Source of the DNA: JBBCJR01 sp037190805
Lineage (GTDB): Bacteria; Pseudomonadota; Alphaproteobacteria; Sphingomonadales; Sphingomonadaceae
Direction of reading: 5' to 3'
DNA length: 64,000 nt
Assembly: GCA_037190805.1 (NCBI GenBank)
Contig: JBBCJR010000005.1
Location: 143,356-207,355 of the forward strand
Part shown: piece after piece, positions 50,410 through 58,622 of the stretch
Layout: each line of letters starts with the position of its first letter
How positions within the stretch are numbered: position 1 is the stretch's first letter
Notes under the pieces: generated by a model
Database searches by the model: none
The model's input: only the letters and a program-made list of their open reading frames with translations
What the model was told of the DNA's origin: nothing
Made by a program: the position numbers and the translations under genes

Positions 50410-52758
50410 TTAGTATCGATAGGTTGCAGTGATTCCGGCCGTGCGTGGCCGGAAGGTGGTGACGGTATAAAGCGGCGTCGTCCGGGTATTGTGGGCGCGC
50501 GTCAGGCGTGGGCTGGTGTCGAAGAGATTGTCCACGAACAGCGACAGATTGACCTGATTGACGTCCACCCCGGCGCGTACGCGCACGAAATGGGTTGCTG
50601 GCCGCACCGGCAGATTGGCGTCGTACTGGCTGGTGGCAGAATTCTGCACGGGCGTATCCAGGTTGCGACTGCTATATTCATACGCAACGCGAATATAGGC
50701 GTCATATCCTGACACATCGAAGTTCTGGACGCCAGCGACCATGAAGGTCCAGGGCGAGATGCCGGGCAGCCCATCACCCTTTTCCACCAGGATCGACGCG
50801 CCCGGCAACGGCGAGGCATATTGGTTCTGCGTGTAGCGCGCCTTGGTGTAACCGACCGCGAAGTCGAGGTTGAAGCCCTCGAACAGCCGCGCCTGCCCCT
50901 GCAGGTCGAAGCCCTTGCTGTCCGCCTTGCCCAGATTGTCGGTGTATGAAAGGCCGCACAGCGCCAGATAGGTCGACTGCTGGATGCCGCTCCATTTCAG
51001 ATAATAGGCGCTCGCCTCATAGCGCAGGGCGCCGTCGAACAAGCGCCCTTTGGAGCCGACCTCGTAGCTCCAGACATTGTCCGACTTGTAGGCGCCAGGC
51101 GGGATAGAAATCCCCAGCGATTCAAGCGCCGGGCCGCAGGTCGGTGGCAGCGGCGCGTTGGCACCGCCGACGCGGTAGCCCTTGGCCGCCGAAGCATAAA
51201 GCAGCAGCTCAGGATTAGCCTGATAATTGATGCTGAACTTCGGCGTGATCGGCGTCTCCTTCGATCGGCCACCCGTCAGACGCGCGCCCGCGTCAGCGGC
51301 GAAGGCCGAGAAATTCTCGCTGTCATAGGCGAACTTGGTTTGTGCGATACGGACGCCGGCATTCAACCGCAGTCCTTCGGCGACCCGCACCGAGACATCT
51401 GCAAATCCGGCCAGCTGCTCCTCGACCTGCTCCTGATTGCCGCGATAGGTCATGCCGGCGGCATCGAGGGTGGTGTTGTAATATTGGTCGAAGGTCCGCC
51501 CCAGGACGTTCTGATAGAGCTGGTTGATGTCAGGTTCGTAGAGCGTTTCGATATTGCGCTGCTTGCTCTTGCCATAGAAGCCGCCCACCACCCAGGTGAC
51601 GGCCGCATCAGGATCGGTCGATTGCAGCCGGATTTCCTGGGCGAAATTGTGCTGCCTGTTGTCGACGTCACCCGAGGACAGGAAATTGTCGATGCCATAG
51701 ACCGCCCAGCGCGGTCCCGTGGCGCTGAGCAGAGGCGGCACGCCGGCGAAGTTCGACACCTGCGCCAGCCGGTGAATGGAGCCGTCATAGAAGGTTCGCT
51801 GGACGCGCTTGAAATAAGAGGTGTTGGAAACCAGCGACACCCCGCCGAAATCATAATCGACCTTCAGCGCGGGCAGCAGATAACGGTCGCGGTTGAACAG
51901 TTGCTGCGGGCTGCCGTTCAGGAAACGGTGTTCGCCCCGGTCAGAAATGCCCTCCCAGAAGGTATTGGCGTCATTGCGGAACCGCTTCTGAAACAGGATC
52001 GACGGCGTCACCACCAGCCCTTCGACCGGCTGGAAGGCAAGCGCGCCGCGCAGCACGGTGATGTTCGACCAGTTGGCATTCTTGTCGATGACCCGGCCGT
52101 TGCGGTAATCGACCCGGTCGACCCAGCCGCCCTCGCGCTGGTTCCAGGCGCTGACCCGGAAGCCGAGCTTGTCGGCGACGATCGGGCCGCCAACGGCGGC
52201 GCCCGCCTCGTAGCTCGGCTCGGCCGACTGGGTGAAGGCGACCTGGGCGCGCGAATAGACGCTGTAGCGGTCGAGGCTGGGCTGCGGCGTGATGTAGCGA
52301 ACGACGCCGCCCTGGGCGCCGGCGCCAAACAGCGTCCCCTGCGGGCCGCGCAGCACCTCCACCCGCTCAAGGTCGAAGATCGCCGGCAGGCCGGCGGCGG
52401 CGCCCGACCCGAAGGTTCGCACCTGGATCGGGGTTTCGTCGATATAGACGCCCGTCGTCGCTGCGCCGGCGTTGGAGGCGACACCGCGGACGGCGATGTT
52501 GTTGGACCCTTCGGTGATGCGGACGCCGGGCGTGACAGCGGCGATCTGGGTAAAGTCGCGAACGCTCAGCTGATCCATCTTCTCCTGGGCGAAGGCGGTA
52601 ACGCTGATCGGCACCTTGCTGAGCGCCTGACTTTGCCGGGTGGCAGTGACGATGATCTCATCGCCGGGGCCGGTGTTCTGCGCGAGCGACGGCTGCGTCA
52701 TAAGGACGACGGCGCTGACGGAGGCCAGCAATGCTGGGATCGGCTTGGTAGAGCTCAT
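50410..52758 (-). CDS. TonB-dependent receptor
   Basis: A 782-aa outer-membrane transporter. Signal peptide ends at PSLAQN; the TonB box is DEIIVTATRQ; a plug domain (VPISVTAFAQEKMDQLSVRDFTQI, ERVEVLRGPQGTLFGAGAQGG) precedes a 22-strand barrel ending ITATYRY. It imports a large or scarce substrate. Sphingomonads use such receptors for many carbon sources. It probably delivers the substrate for the downstream cupin and dehydrogenase genes. Ligand unknown. Confidence 0.95.
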   Translation of the reverse strand: MSSTKPIPALLASVSAVVLMTQPSLAQNTGPGDEIIVTATRQSQALSKVPISVTAFAQEKMDQLSVRDFTQIAAVTPGVRITEGSNNIAVRGVASNAGAATTGVYIDETPIQVRTFGSGAAAGLPAIFDLERVEVLRGPQGTLFGAGAQGGVVRYITPQPSLDRYSVYSRAQVAFTQSAEPSYEAGAAVGGPIVADKLGFRVSAWNQREGGWVDRVDYRNGRVIDKNANWSNITVLRGALAFQPVEGLVVTPSILFQKRFRNDANTFWEGISDRGEHRFLNGSPQQLFNRDRYLLPALKVDYDFGGVSLVSNTSYFKRVQRTFYDGSIHRLAQVSNFAGVPPLLSATGPRWAVYGIDNFLSSGDVDNRQHNFAQEIRLQSTDPDAAVTWVVGGFYGKSKQRNIETLYEPDINQLYQNVLGRTFDQYYNTTLDAAGMTYRGNQEQVEEQLAGFADVSVRVAEGLRLNAGVRIAQTKFAYDSENFSAFAADAGARLTGGRSKETPITPKFSINYQANPELLLYASAAKGYRVGGANAPLPPTCGPALESLGISIPPGAYKSDNVWSYEVGSKGRLFDGALRYEASAYYLKWSGIQQSTYLALCGLSYTDNLGKADSKGFDLQGQARLFEGFNLDFAVGYTKARYTQNQYASPLPGASILVEKGDGLPGISPWTFMVAGVQNFDVSGYDAYIRVAYEYSSRNLDTPVQNSATSQYDANLPVRPATHFVRVRAGVDVNQVNLSLFVDNLFDTSPRLTRAHNTRTTPLYTVTTFRPRTAGITATYRY

Positions 52759-52971
52759 TTTATCGCACCCCTTTTTTGTTTGATCGCAGGCGTCGCTCGC
52801 GGCGGGGCCGCGTCGTCATCATTCGATCGCCAGAGGATGGATAATCACCGCCCTGCCAAAGCCGTTGGGAGATGCCAATTGGGCCACCCCGGTGTGCCCA
52901 CGCCACCATGCTATGCAAGACAAGGTGAGAGGCCGCGACCGCCGCCCTGAATATCCGTCAGAAGGAAAGCG

Positions 52972-53946
52972 TCAGGCCGAAGCCCGGTCCAATCCGCTGC
53001 CCGCCGACAGCATCAGGCGCTGCAGCCAGTCGCGAAACCGCACCACCGGGCGCGAGTGCCATTTGTTGATGTTGGCCGCAAAGACATAGGCCCCCAGAAT
53101 CGGCGGCGGCCCCATGGCGGTTGCGACCTCGACCAACGTGCCACGCTGAAGCTCGTCGCCCAGCAGCACGTCGTTGACCAGGGCCACCCCGCGTCCGCTT
53201 CGTGCGGCTTCGATGGTCAGATGGGCATGCCAGAGCCGCTGTCCCCCGAGAGGCCCGGCATCGGCAATATGATGGGCAGCGAACCAAGCCGCCCATGCGC
53301 GGTTGTCGTTCTGGTGCAGAAGTGGCGCCCGGAGCAGATCGCGCGGCTGGCTGGCACCCAACGACCGGGCCAGCGAAGGACTGGCGACCGCGCGGACCGG
53401 CGGCCTCAACAGTTCCATCGTCCGCACACATTCGCGGTCGCCCAATGGGCCGTCGTCATCGAACATATAGCGGATATCGACATCCGCCTCCCCGCGCATG
53501 AAGTCGGGCGTCCGGTCGGTGGGGCAAAGCTCCAGCTCGATCGTCGGATTTTCGCGTTCGAACCAGTCCAGCGCCCTGGTCAGGCAGCGATAGGCGAAGC
53601 CGTGGATGCTCCAGATGACCAGCTGCCCTTCCTCGCGGTCGAACAGCTCATTCGTCGCGCTGCCGATTTCGCTGAGCGCGCTCGAGATCCGCATGAAATA
53701 GCGATGCCCGATCGGTGTCAGAGTGATGCCGCTTTGCGCCCGGTCGATCAGCCGGACACCCGCCCAATGCTCCAGGGACCTGACATGACGGCTGACCACC
53801 GCATGGTCGATATAGAGCATCTGGGCGGCGCGACGGATACCGCCCAATCGACCGACCGCCTCGAACGCGCGCAAGGCCGCGAAGGACGGCGTTGCCGCTG
53901 AAGCGGGATGATCAAAATGAATTCGATCAATAGACCCCGATTTCAT
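52972..53946 (-). CDS. LysR family transcriptional regulator
   Basis: A 324-aa regulator with an N-terminal winged HTH (FAALRAFEAVGRLGGIRRAAQMLYIDHAVVSRHVRSLEHWAGVRL) and a periplasmic-binding-protein-like effector domain. It is on the same strand as, and 213 bp upstream of, the TonB receptor gene, so it likely controls that operon. The AT-rich region separating it from iclR lies on its other side. Confidence 0.93.
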   Translation of the reverse strand: MKSGSIDRIHFDHPASAATPSFAALRAFEAVGRLGGIRRAAQMLYIDHAVVSRHVRSLEHWAGVRLIDRAQSGITLTPIGHRYFMRISSALSEIGSATNELFDREEGQLVIWSIHGFAYRCLTRALDWFERENPTIELELCPTDRTPDFMRGEADVDIRYMFDDDGPLGDRECVRTMELLRPPVRAVASPSLARSLGASQPRDLLRAPLLHQNDNRAWAAWFAAHHIADAGPLGGQRLWHAHLTIEAARSGRGVALVNDVLLGDELQRGTLVEVATAMGPPPILGAYVFAANINKWHSRPVVRFRDWLQRLMLSAGSGLDRASA

Positions 53947-54436
53947 TTACCCCTCCCAGCCAAAGTCCCGCCTTGCACTTGTTTCATTCGTGCAATGATC
54001 ATGACCGAAAATCGCCCCTTGATCCGGAACGGGACTCCCAAAATTCTTCATCCTGCGAGACGATTATTGTCTTCTTATTTAAGACATTGTCTTATAATTC
54101 GATCCTGCTTGGCGTATTGTATTGAGTCAATGCCAAACCCCACTGCTCGTCGGAGATGGAGCAGGCATCCTTTCATGACCTGGATTGAAAATAACTGTCC
54201 GAGCGCGCGGCAATCATAACCATTTTGGTAAATCACGTCCCGCAAGCGCGCAGTCTATTGCCCTATGGTGTGCTGAGGGCACCCTGCTTGCAGCAAGCAC
54301 AACTTGGCATCCTGACCAGCACCCCCTCAAGCTGGGTGACAGAAGCCAAGGTTGAATAGACATCCAGGCCGAAGCCGCGTGTCAGCCTTGGTGGGCCTCC
54401 TGTGCCAACGGATACACATTGACAGGAGGTTCGATC
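53947..54436. promoter_or_regulatory. AT-rich intergenic region between lysR and iclR
   Basis: 490 bp with no convincing gene, clearly lower in GC than the genes around it. It carries the operator-like palindromes listed separately, a perfect TGCTTG-CAG-CAAGCA hairpin at 54285-54299, and a looser GCCAAGG/CCTTGG pairing (54345-54351 with 54386-54391). It must contain the divergent promoters of lysR and the iclR operon. Confidence 0.55.
54067..54093. promoter_or_regulatory. AGACA palindrome cluster, putative IclR/LysR operator
   Basis: AAGACATTGTCTT at 54081-54093 is a perfect 13-nt palindrome. TTGTCTT at 54067-54073 pairs with its left half at a 7-base spacing. The same core returns at 54458-54468 next to iclR, suggesting one regulator binding both. 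Confidence 0.5.
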
Positions 54437-54508
54437 ATGAGCAGTTTTTCTAATATCAGACAATGTCTTGTATTAAAAGACACGCATGCGGAGGCCAAGT
54501 GGCGGTAA
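54437..54508 (+). CDS. 23-aa leader ORF upstream of and overlapping iclR
   Basis: ATG at 54437 preceded by AGGAGG (54424-54429) with 7 bases spacing, an ideal ribosome site, and ending TAA at 54506-54508, ten bases beyond the first base of the iclR GTG and in another frame. The peptide starts SSFSNIRQCLVLKD. The strong SD suggests real translation; it may couple iclR translation or act in attenuation. Too short to judge from coding statistics. Confidence 0.5.
   Translation: MSSFSNIRQCLVLKDTHAEAKWR
54458..54468. promoter_or_regulatory. AGACA palindrome inside the leader ORF, 30 nt before iclR
   Basis: AGACAATGTCT, a perfect palindrome around one central base, matches the core of the palindrome at 54081-54093. 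It overlaps the 23-codon leader and precedes the iclR GTG by 30 bases, a good position for autorepression. Confidence 0.5.
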
Positions 54509-55221
54509 AGCCCCTCAGTTCGACCTTGAAGGCGTTAAAGGCTCTCGACGTGATCGCGAGCTCGCCGGGCCCGCTGCGTCTGGCGCAGATCGCCCGGGCG
54601 CTGAACGAAGCACGGGGTGCCGTACACCAGCGGCTGGTGACGCTGGTCGCCGCCGGGTGGATCGAACAAACCGACGAAGGCGCCTATCGCCTGACGCTGC
54701 GCATCGTCGCCCAAGGCGCGATGGCCATGGAACAGGCCAGCCTGGGCGCCCGGCTGGCGACCGCGCTGGAAGACCTTGTCACGACAAGCGGGGAAACCAG
54801 CTCAATCGCCGTGCTGGATGGGGCGGAAGCCGTGATCGTTCGCCGGGTGGAATCGGGCGGGGTGCTGCGGGCCGACCTGCGCGTGGGAACCAGGCTTCCC
54901 CTTGATCGCACCGCGTTCGGCCGGGTTCTCGTCGCCTATGCCCCGGCCGACACGCTGACCCGCCTGACCGATGCGGGCGTGGCGCTTCCCGCGGCCGAGA
55001 TCGTCGATAAGGTCCGGACGGAGGGGATTGCCATTTCCGAAGGTCCAGGGCCGCGCGCCCTGTCAGCCGTGGCGGCGCCCATCTTCGACCTCGCCGGCAA
55101 TTGCCTGTGCGCCCTCGCGGCTTCGGGCCCCTATGTCGGGTTCGATACCGACCGCTGCACGGCAGCGGTGCGGGAGGTCGCCAGCCGCATCAACGCCCGC
55201 CTGCAAGGGGCCGCCTTATGA
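54499..55221 (+). CDS. IclR family transcriptional regulator
   Basis: A 240-aa regulator: N-terminal winged HTH (LKALKALDVIASSPGPLRLAQIARALNEARGAVHQRLVTLVAAGW) and C-terminal effector domain (SGETSSIAVLDGAEAVIVRRVESGG; RTEGIAISEGPGPRALSAVAAPIFD). IclR proteins sense small carboxylates or aromatics. The GTG at 54499 has GGAGG 4 bases upstream and is preferred over an ATG at 54463 that lies within the palindrome and has no SD. It overlaps the next gene by ATGA and heads an eight-gene operon. Confidence 0.9.
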   Translation: MAVKPLSSTLKALKALDVIASSPGPLRLAQIARALNEARGAVHQRLVTLVAAGWIEQTDEGAYRLTLRIVAQGAMAMEQASLGARLATALEDLVTTSGETSSIAVLDGAEAVIVRRVESGGVLRADLRVGTRLPLDRTAFGRVLVAYAPADTLTRLTDAGVALPAAEIVDKVRTEGIAISEGPGPRALSAVAAPIFDLAGNCLCALAASGPYVGFDTDRCTAAVREVASRINARLQGAAL

Positions 55222-56933
55222 TCCTCCCGATATCCGATGCCCACACGCTGGCCGGGCTGATGCGCTCGCCCGCCGAGTTGATGGCGCCGGCCACGCTGGC
55301 CGCGATCCAGCCGTCACGGATCAGTGCGTCCCGCGCGCTGATGAGCCGGGCGATCCGCGATCGCTGGCAGATCAGCTGTCGCCGCTTCGACATCGACGGC
55401 GAAGGGAACGGCGTCGCTGAATATGTCATCGACATCGGCGACCGCCGCTTCACCTTCCCGGTCTATTCCTTTCGTCCGTCGCCGACGGGACGCACCGGGC
55501 GCATCATCGGCCGGTCCTGGGACATGATGGGAGCCCTGACCGAGGGCGACATGTCGCGCGCCGACATCGAGATCACGGGCCGCGAGCTGCCCAAGCTCTA
55601 TGAGGGCCGGGCGACCCCCGGCACGCTGATCTGGTGCCGGTCGAACCGCAGCGCCCGCTTCTTCGATCAGGCCCGCCACGCCCTCGCCGCCGGCCGCCAG
55701 CCCGATGTCGGCGAGTTGGCTCAGACCTGCTATCTGATGCGCAACACCGGGCTCGACGGCAACGGCACCTTCGGCACCCGCACTTTTCTGACCCTTGAGG
55801 CGGATCACCCGCTGCGCTGGTCGCTCGCCGCGCAGATGCTGTGCGCCTACATGATGCGGGTCTTCGCGCAGGACCTGGTCCACCACCTCGCTCGCCAGGA
55901 TGCGGCGGGCGCCGTCGAGATGGAGCCGGCGCTGGCCCGGTTTCTCGGCGTCGGCAACGGGTCGGCCCTCGGCCTGACGCTGTTCGTCAACAACCACCCC
56001 CGCCTGATCGAGCGGTGGTTGTGGATTCGCGAGGAGGCGCTGGCCCACGCCAAGGCGCTTCCAGCCGAAGCCGCCGCGGTCGACACCCTGATTACCCTGC
56101 TGGACAAGGCGATCAGATTTCGTCGGCAGGATCGCGCGGTTTACGAGAATGTGTTGTCGAGCGGCATCGTCGCCGACGAAATGGTGACGGTGCGCGACCT
56201 CGCAGTGCGGCTGCAGGCCCGGCTCCGTCAGGGCGAACCCCTGCCGCCGCGCCCGTTCGTCGAGCTGTGCGCCGCCGTCGAGGGCCGGGTTCATCCCGAG
56301 ACGCTGGAGACGCTGCATGCGCTGCTGATCGAGCTGGTGCCCGATGTCGCCGACCGGCTGGTCGAAACCCTGGTCATCGACGAGGAACTCGTCGGACGGC
56401 CCGAGATGAGCGTCCGCCGCCTGCGCGAACTGATCCACGCCGACTACGCTTGGGCGTTCAGGCTCGACCTCGACCGGGCGGCGGCCGAGCGTTTCATCTG
56501 GTACAAGTCGGTGAACGCGGAGGAACCGCGCCGGGGACGCAGGACGGAAGTCAGCGAAGACGCCATCAATCTCGGCCTCGACCTGCCGCGACTGGTGGTC
56601 GCCCTCGACCGCGACCTCGCCACGGCGGACCCGGCGCTCAGCGTCGCACGGTTCCTGTTCGCCCATCCCGGCCATCGCGCCATCGTCACGCGCATCCAAG
56701 CGCTGGCCGGCACCGCCTTCCATTCGCCCCATGCCGATATCATGAGCGCAGACTTCGTGCCGGCGCACCTGACCCGGCTACTCAACATCGGGCTGCACGG
56801 CATCGACAAGACCCGCGACTTCCTGGACCGCAACCTGCGCGGGGTGCTGTTCCATGGCGCGCCGACGGCCCAGGACATCGCCTCGGGCAATGCCGACGAC
56901 CGCTGGTTCTATCCCGAGGAGCCCGAGCTGTGA
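55218..56933 (+). CDS. 571-aa protein of unknown family, first structural gene of the IclR operon
   Basis: No known family was recognised. The protein is soluble, without signal peptide or membrane segments. Notable blocks are RNTGLDGNGTFGTRTF (about residues 175-190), VGNGSALGLTLFVNNHPRLIERWLWIREEAL (about 250-280), and a C-terminal FHSPHADIMSADFVPAHLTRLLNIGLHGIDKTRDF; these look like active-site or interface regions. It overlaps iclR by ATGA and the next gene by GTGA, so stoichiometric expression with the 228-aa protein is likely. Codon use is like its neighbours. Possibly a cofactor-independent enzyme, but no function can be assigned. Confidence 0.85.
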   Translation: MILPISDAHTLAGLMRSPAELMAPATLAAIQPSRISASRALMSRAIRDRWQISCRRFDIDGEGNGVAEYVIDIGDRRFTFPVYSFRPSPTGRTGRIIGRSWDMMGALTEGDMSRADIEITGRELPKLYEGRATPGTLIWCRSNRSARFFDQARHALAAGRQPDVGELAQTCYLMRNTGLDGNGTFGTRTFLTLEADHPLRWSLAAQMLCAYMMRVFAQDLVHHLARQDAAGAVEMEPALARFLGVGNGSALGLTLFVNNHPRLIERWLWIREEALAHAKALPAEAAAVDTLITLLDKAIRFRRQDRAVYENVLSSGIVADEMVTVRDLAVRLQARLRQGEPLPPRPFVELCAAVEGRVHPETLETLHALLIELVPDVADRLVETLVIDEELVGRPEMSVRRLRELIHADYAWAFRLDLDRAAAERFIWYKSVNAEEPRRGRRTEVSEDAINLGLDLPRLVVALDRDLATADPALSVARFLFAHPGHRAIVTRIQALAGTAFHSPHADIMSADFVPAHLTRLLNIGLHGIDKTRDFLDRNLRGVLFHGAPTAQDIASGNADDRWFYPEEPEL

Positions 56934-57616
56934 GCCGCGACATCATGCACGTCAGCCTGCGCGAATGCCGCATGGTGCTGGAACGGATGATCCTGATCGA
57001 GCGGCTGGACGGCGGGCTGGTGCCGGCCCTGCGCGACTGCGCGCTTTATTCGGCGATGTATCATGGCGGGTTCGATCATATCCGCGGCCAGATCGAGCGG
57101 CTGAAAACCGGTCTCGCCGCCGCGCCGACGCTTGGCGAGACGCCGGACGGGCTGACCGTCGATTGTGGCGGCCGCCATGCCTGGACGGTCGCGGACACGC
57201 TGCTGGATCTGGCCGTCGATCAATATCGGCAGGGCCTTCCGTCCACGGTAAAGTTTTGCAACGTCGCCCAAGCCGATCAACTGGCGGTGATTCCCTATCT
57301 CGCAGAACGCTACCGGGTCGCGGTCACCGTGGACACGGATAGTCTGACCGTGACGGGAGATTTGGTGCCCAAGGCGCTTGATCACATCCGCCGGCACGGC
57401 CTGCCGGTCGAACGCGCCGCCTGGTGGCGCCTGTTCCACCGCGCCAATGAGGCGCTTGCGCCGGATTCCCTTGAATCGCGCCGCCACGCCGGGCCGATCA
57501 TGGTCGATGCCGAGGGCCGGATCATCGGCCGCGCCGACGAGGATGAAACCGATCTCAGCCTGCTGGCCGACCCCGCGCTGGTCGCGGCCGGCCTCAAGAT
57601 ATCGAACGGAGGATGA
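56930..57616 (+). CDS. 228-aa protein of unknown function, partner of the 571-aa protein
   Basis: A soluble protein starting at a GTG that overlaps the previous stop (GTGA). It begins SRDIMHVSLRECRMVLERMILIERLDGG; the mid part TVADTLLDLAVDQYRQGLPSTVKFCNVAQADQLAVIPYLAERYRVAVTVD and the tail GRIIGRADEDETDLSLL are its main features. The start faintly recalls DUF3726 proteins, which begin with an SLNE helix, but I am not sure. No catalytic motif is evident. Four bases separate it from the M19 gene. Confidence 0.8.
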   Translation: MSRDIMHVSLRECRMVLERMILIERLDGGLVPALRDCALYSAMYHGGFDHIRGQIERLKTGLAAAPTLGETPDGLTVDCGGRHAWTVADTLLDLAVDQYRQGLPSTVKFCNVAQADQLAVIPYLAERYRVAVTVDTDSLTVTGDLVPKALDHIRRHGLPVERAAWWRLFHRANEALAPDSLESRRHAGPIMVDAEGRIIGRADEDETDLSLLADPALVAAGLKISNGG

Positions 57617-57620
57617 TGCG

Positions 57621-58598
57621 ATGCTGATCGACGGCCTGCAGTGCGGCCATTTCGACCGGGGCGTGTTCGAAACCCTGGTCAACGGCGGCGTCCACTGCGT
57701 CACCTCGACCCTCGGCTTCTGGGAGGGAACGCTCGAATCACTCGATTCCCTCGGCCGCTGGCGGGATATGGAACGGGCGGATGGCGACCTGTTCTTCATC
57801 GCCCGTACCGCCGAGGATATCGAGACAGCACCAGAACGCGGCAAGGTGGCGGTGCTGCTCGGCTATCAGAACAGCAACTTGTTCGAAGGCCGCATCGCCT
57901 TCGTCGAGCTGTTCGCCGAGCTTGGCATCCGTGTCGTCCAGCTGACCTACAACAACCAGAACGAGCTGGGCGGCAGCTGTTATGAGGATGAGGACAGCGG
58001 CCTCGCCCGTTTCGGCCGCGAGGTGGTGCGCGAGATGAACCGCGTCGGCATGCTGGTCGACCTCTCCCATGTCGGCGACCGCACGACGCTGGATGCGATC
58101 AAATGGTCTCAGCAGCCGGTGGCGATCACTCACGCCAACGCCGCTTCGCTGTTTCCGCACAAGCGCAACAAGACCGATCCGGTGCTGGCGGCGCTGAAGG
58201 ACAATGGCGGCGTCATCGGCTGCGCGGCCTATCGCAACATCACCCCGATGACGGCGAACGAGTCGCTGCGCGGCTGGTGCGAGATGGTGGCGCGGACGGT
58301 CGACATCGCCGGTATCGACCATGTCGGCATCGGCACCGATTACAGCCACAATCACGGGCCCAAGGACTATGACTGGATGCGCAAGGGCCGCTGGACCCGG
58401 ACCGTCCAATATGGCGCCGGTTCGGCCGCCAATCCCGGACCGACGCCCAAGCCGGAATGGATCAAGACCATCGATCGCCTGTCGACCGTGCGCGGAGGCC
58501 TGATCGACGCCGGCTTCGGGGCCGAGGATGCGGACAAGGTGATTGGCGGCAACTGGCTTCGCCTCTACCGTCAGGTGTTCGCTCAGGCGACCCGCTGA
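57621..58598 (+). CDS. M19 'membrane dipeptidase' family protein with missing metal ligands
   Basis: A 325-aa TIM-barrel protein of the renal-dipeptidase family. The family's HxD after IDG is replaced by LxC (IDGLQC, residues 3-8), the bridging Glu by Gln83 (LGYQN) and the active-site His (LTHN) by Tyr110 (LTYNNQN). His150 (DLSHVG), His171 (ITHAN) and Asp240 (GIGTDYS) remain. The pattern follows the subgroup containing Pseudomonas PA5396, next to dimethylglycine demethylase genes, from memory. True dipeptidase activity is therefore doubtful. GGAGG precedes the start. Confidence 0.88.
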   Translation: MLIDGLQCGHFDRGVFETLVNGGVHCVTSTLGFWEGTLESLDSLGRWRDMERADGDLFFIARTAEDIETAPERGKVAVLLGYQNSNLFEGRIAFVELFAELGIRVVQLTYNNQNELGGSCYEDEDSGLARFGREVVREMNRVGMLVDLSHVGDRTTLDAIKWSQQPVAITHANAASLFPHKRNKTDPVLAALKDNGGVIGCAAYRNITPMTANESLRGWCEMVARTVDIAGIDHVGIGTDYSHNHGPKDYDWMRKGRWTRTVQYGAGSAANPGPTPKPEWIKTIDRLSTVRGGLIDAGFGAEDADKVIGGNWLRLYRQVFAQATR

Positions 58599-58622
58599 CT
58601 TTCTGCCGTCGGAAGGCCGGTC

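Noticed and set aside
54263..54463. Minus-strand 66-codon ORF in the lysR-iclR gap
   Set aside because: No SD, low-complexity residue order and overlap with the iclR operator and leader; more likely non-coding.
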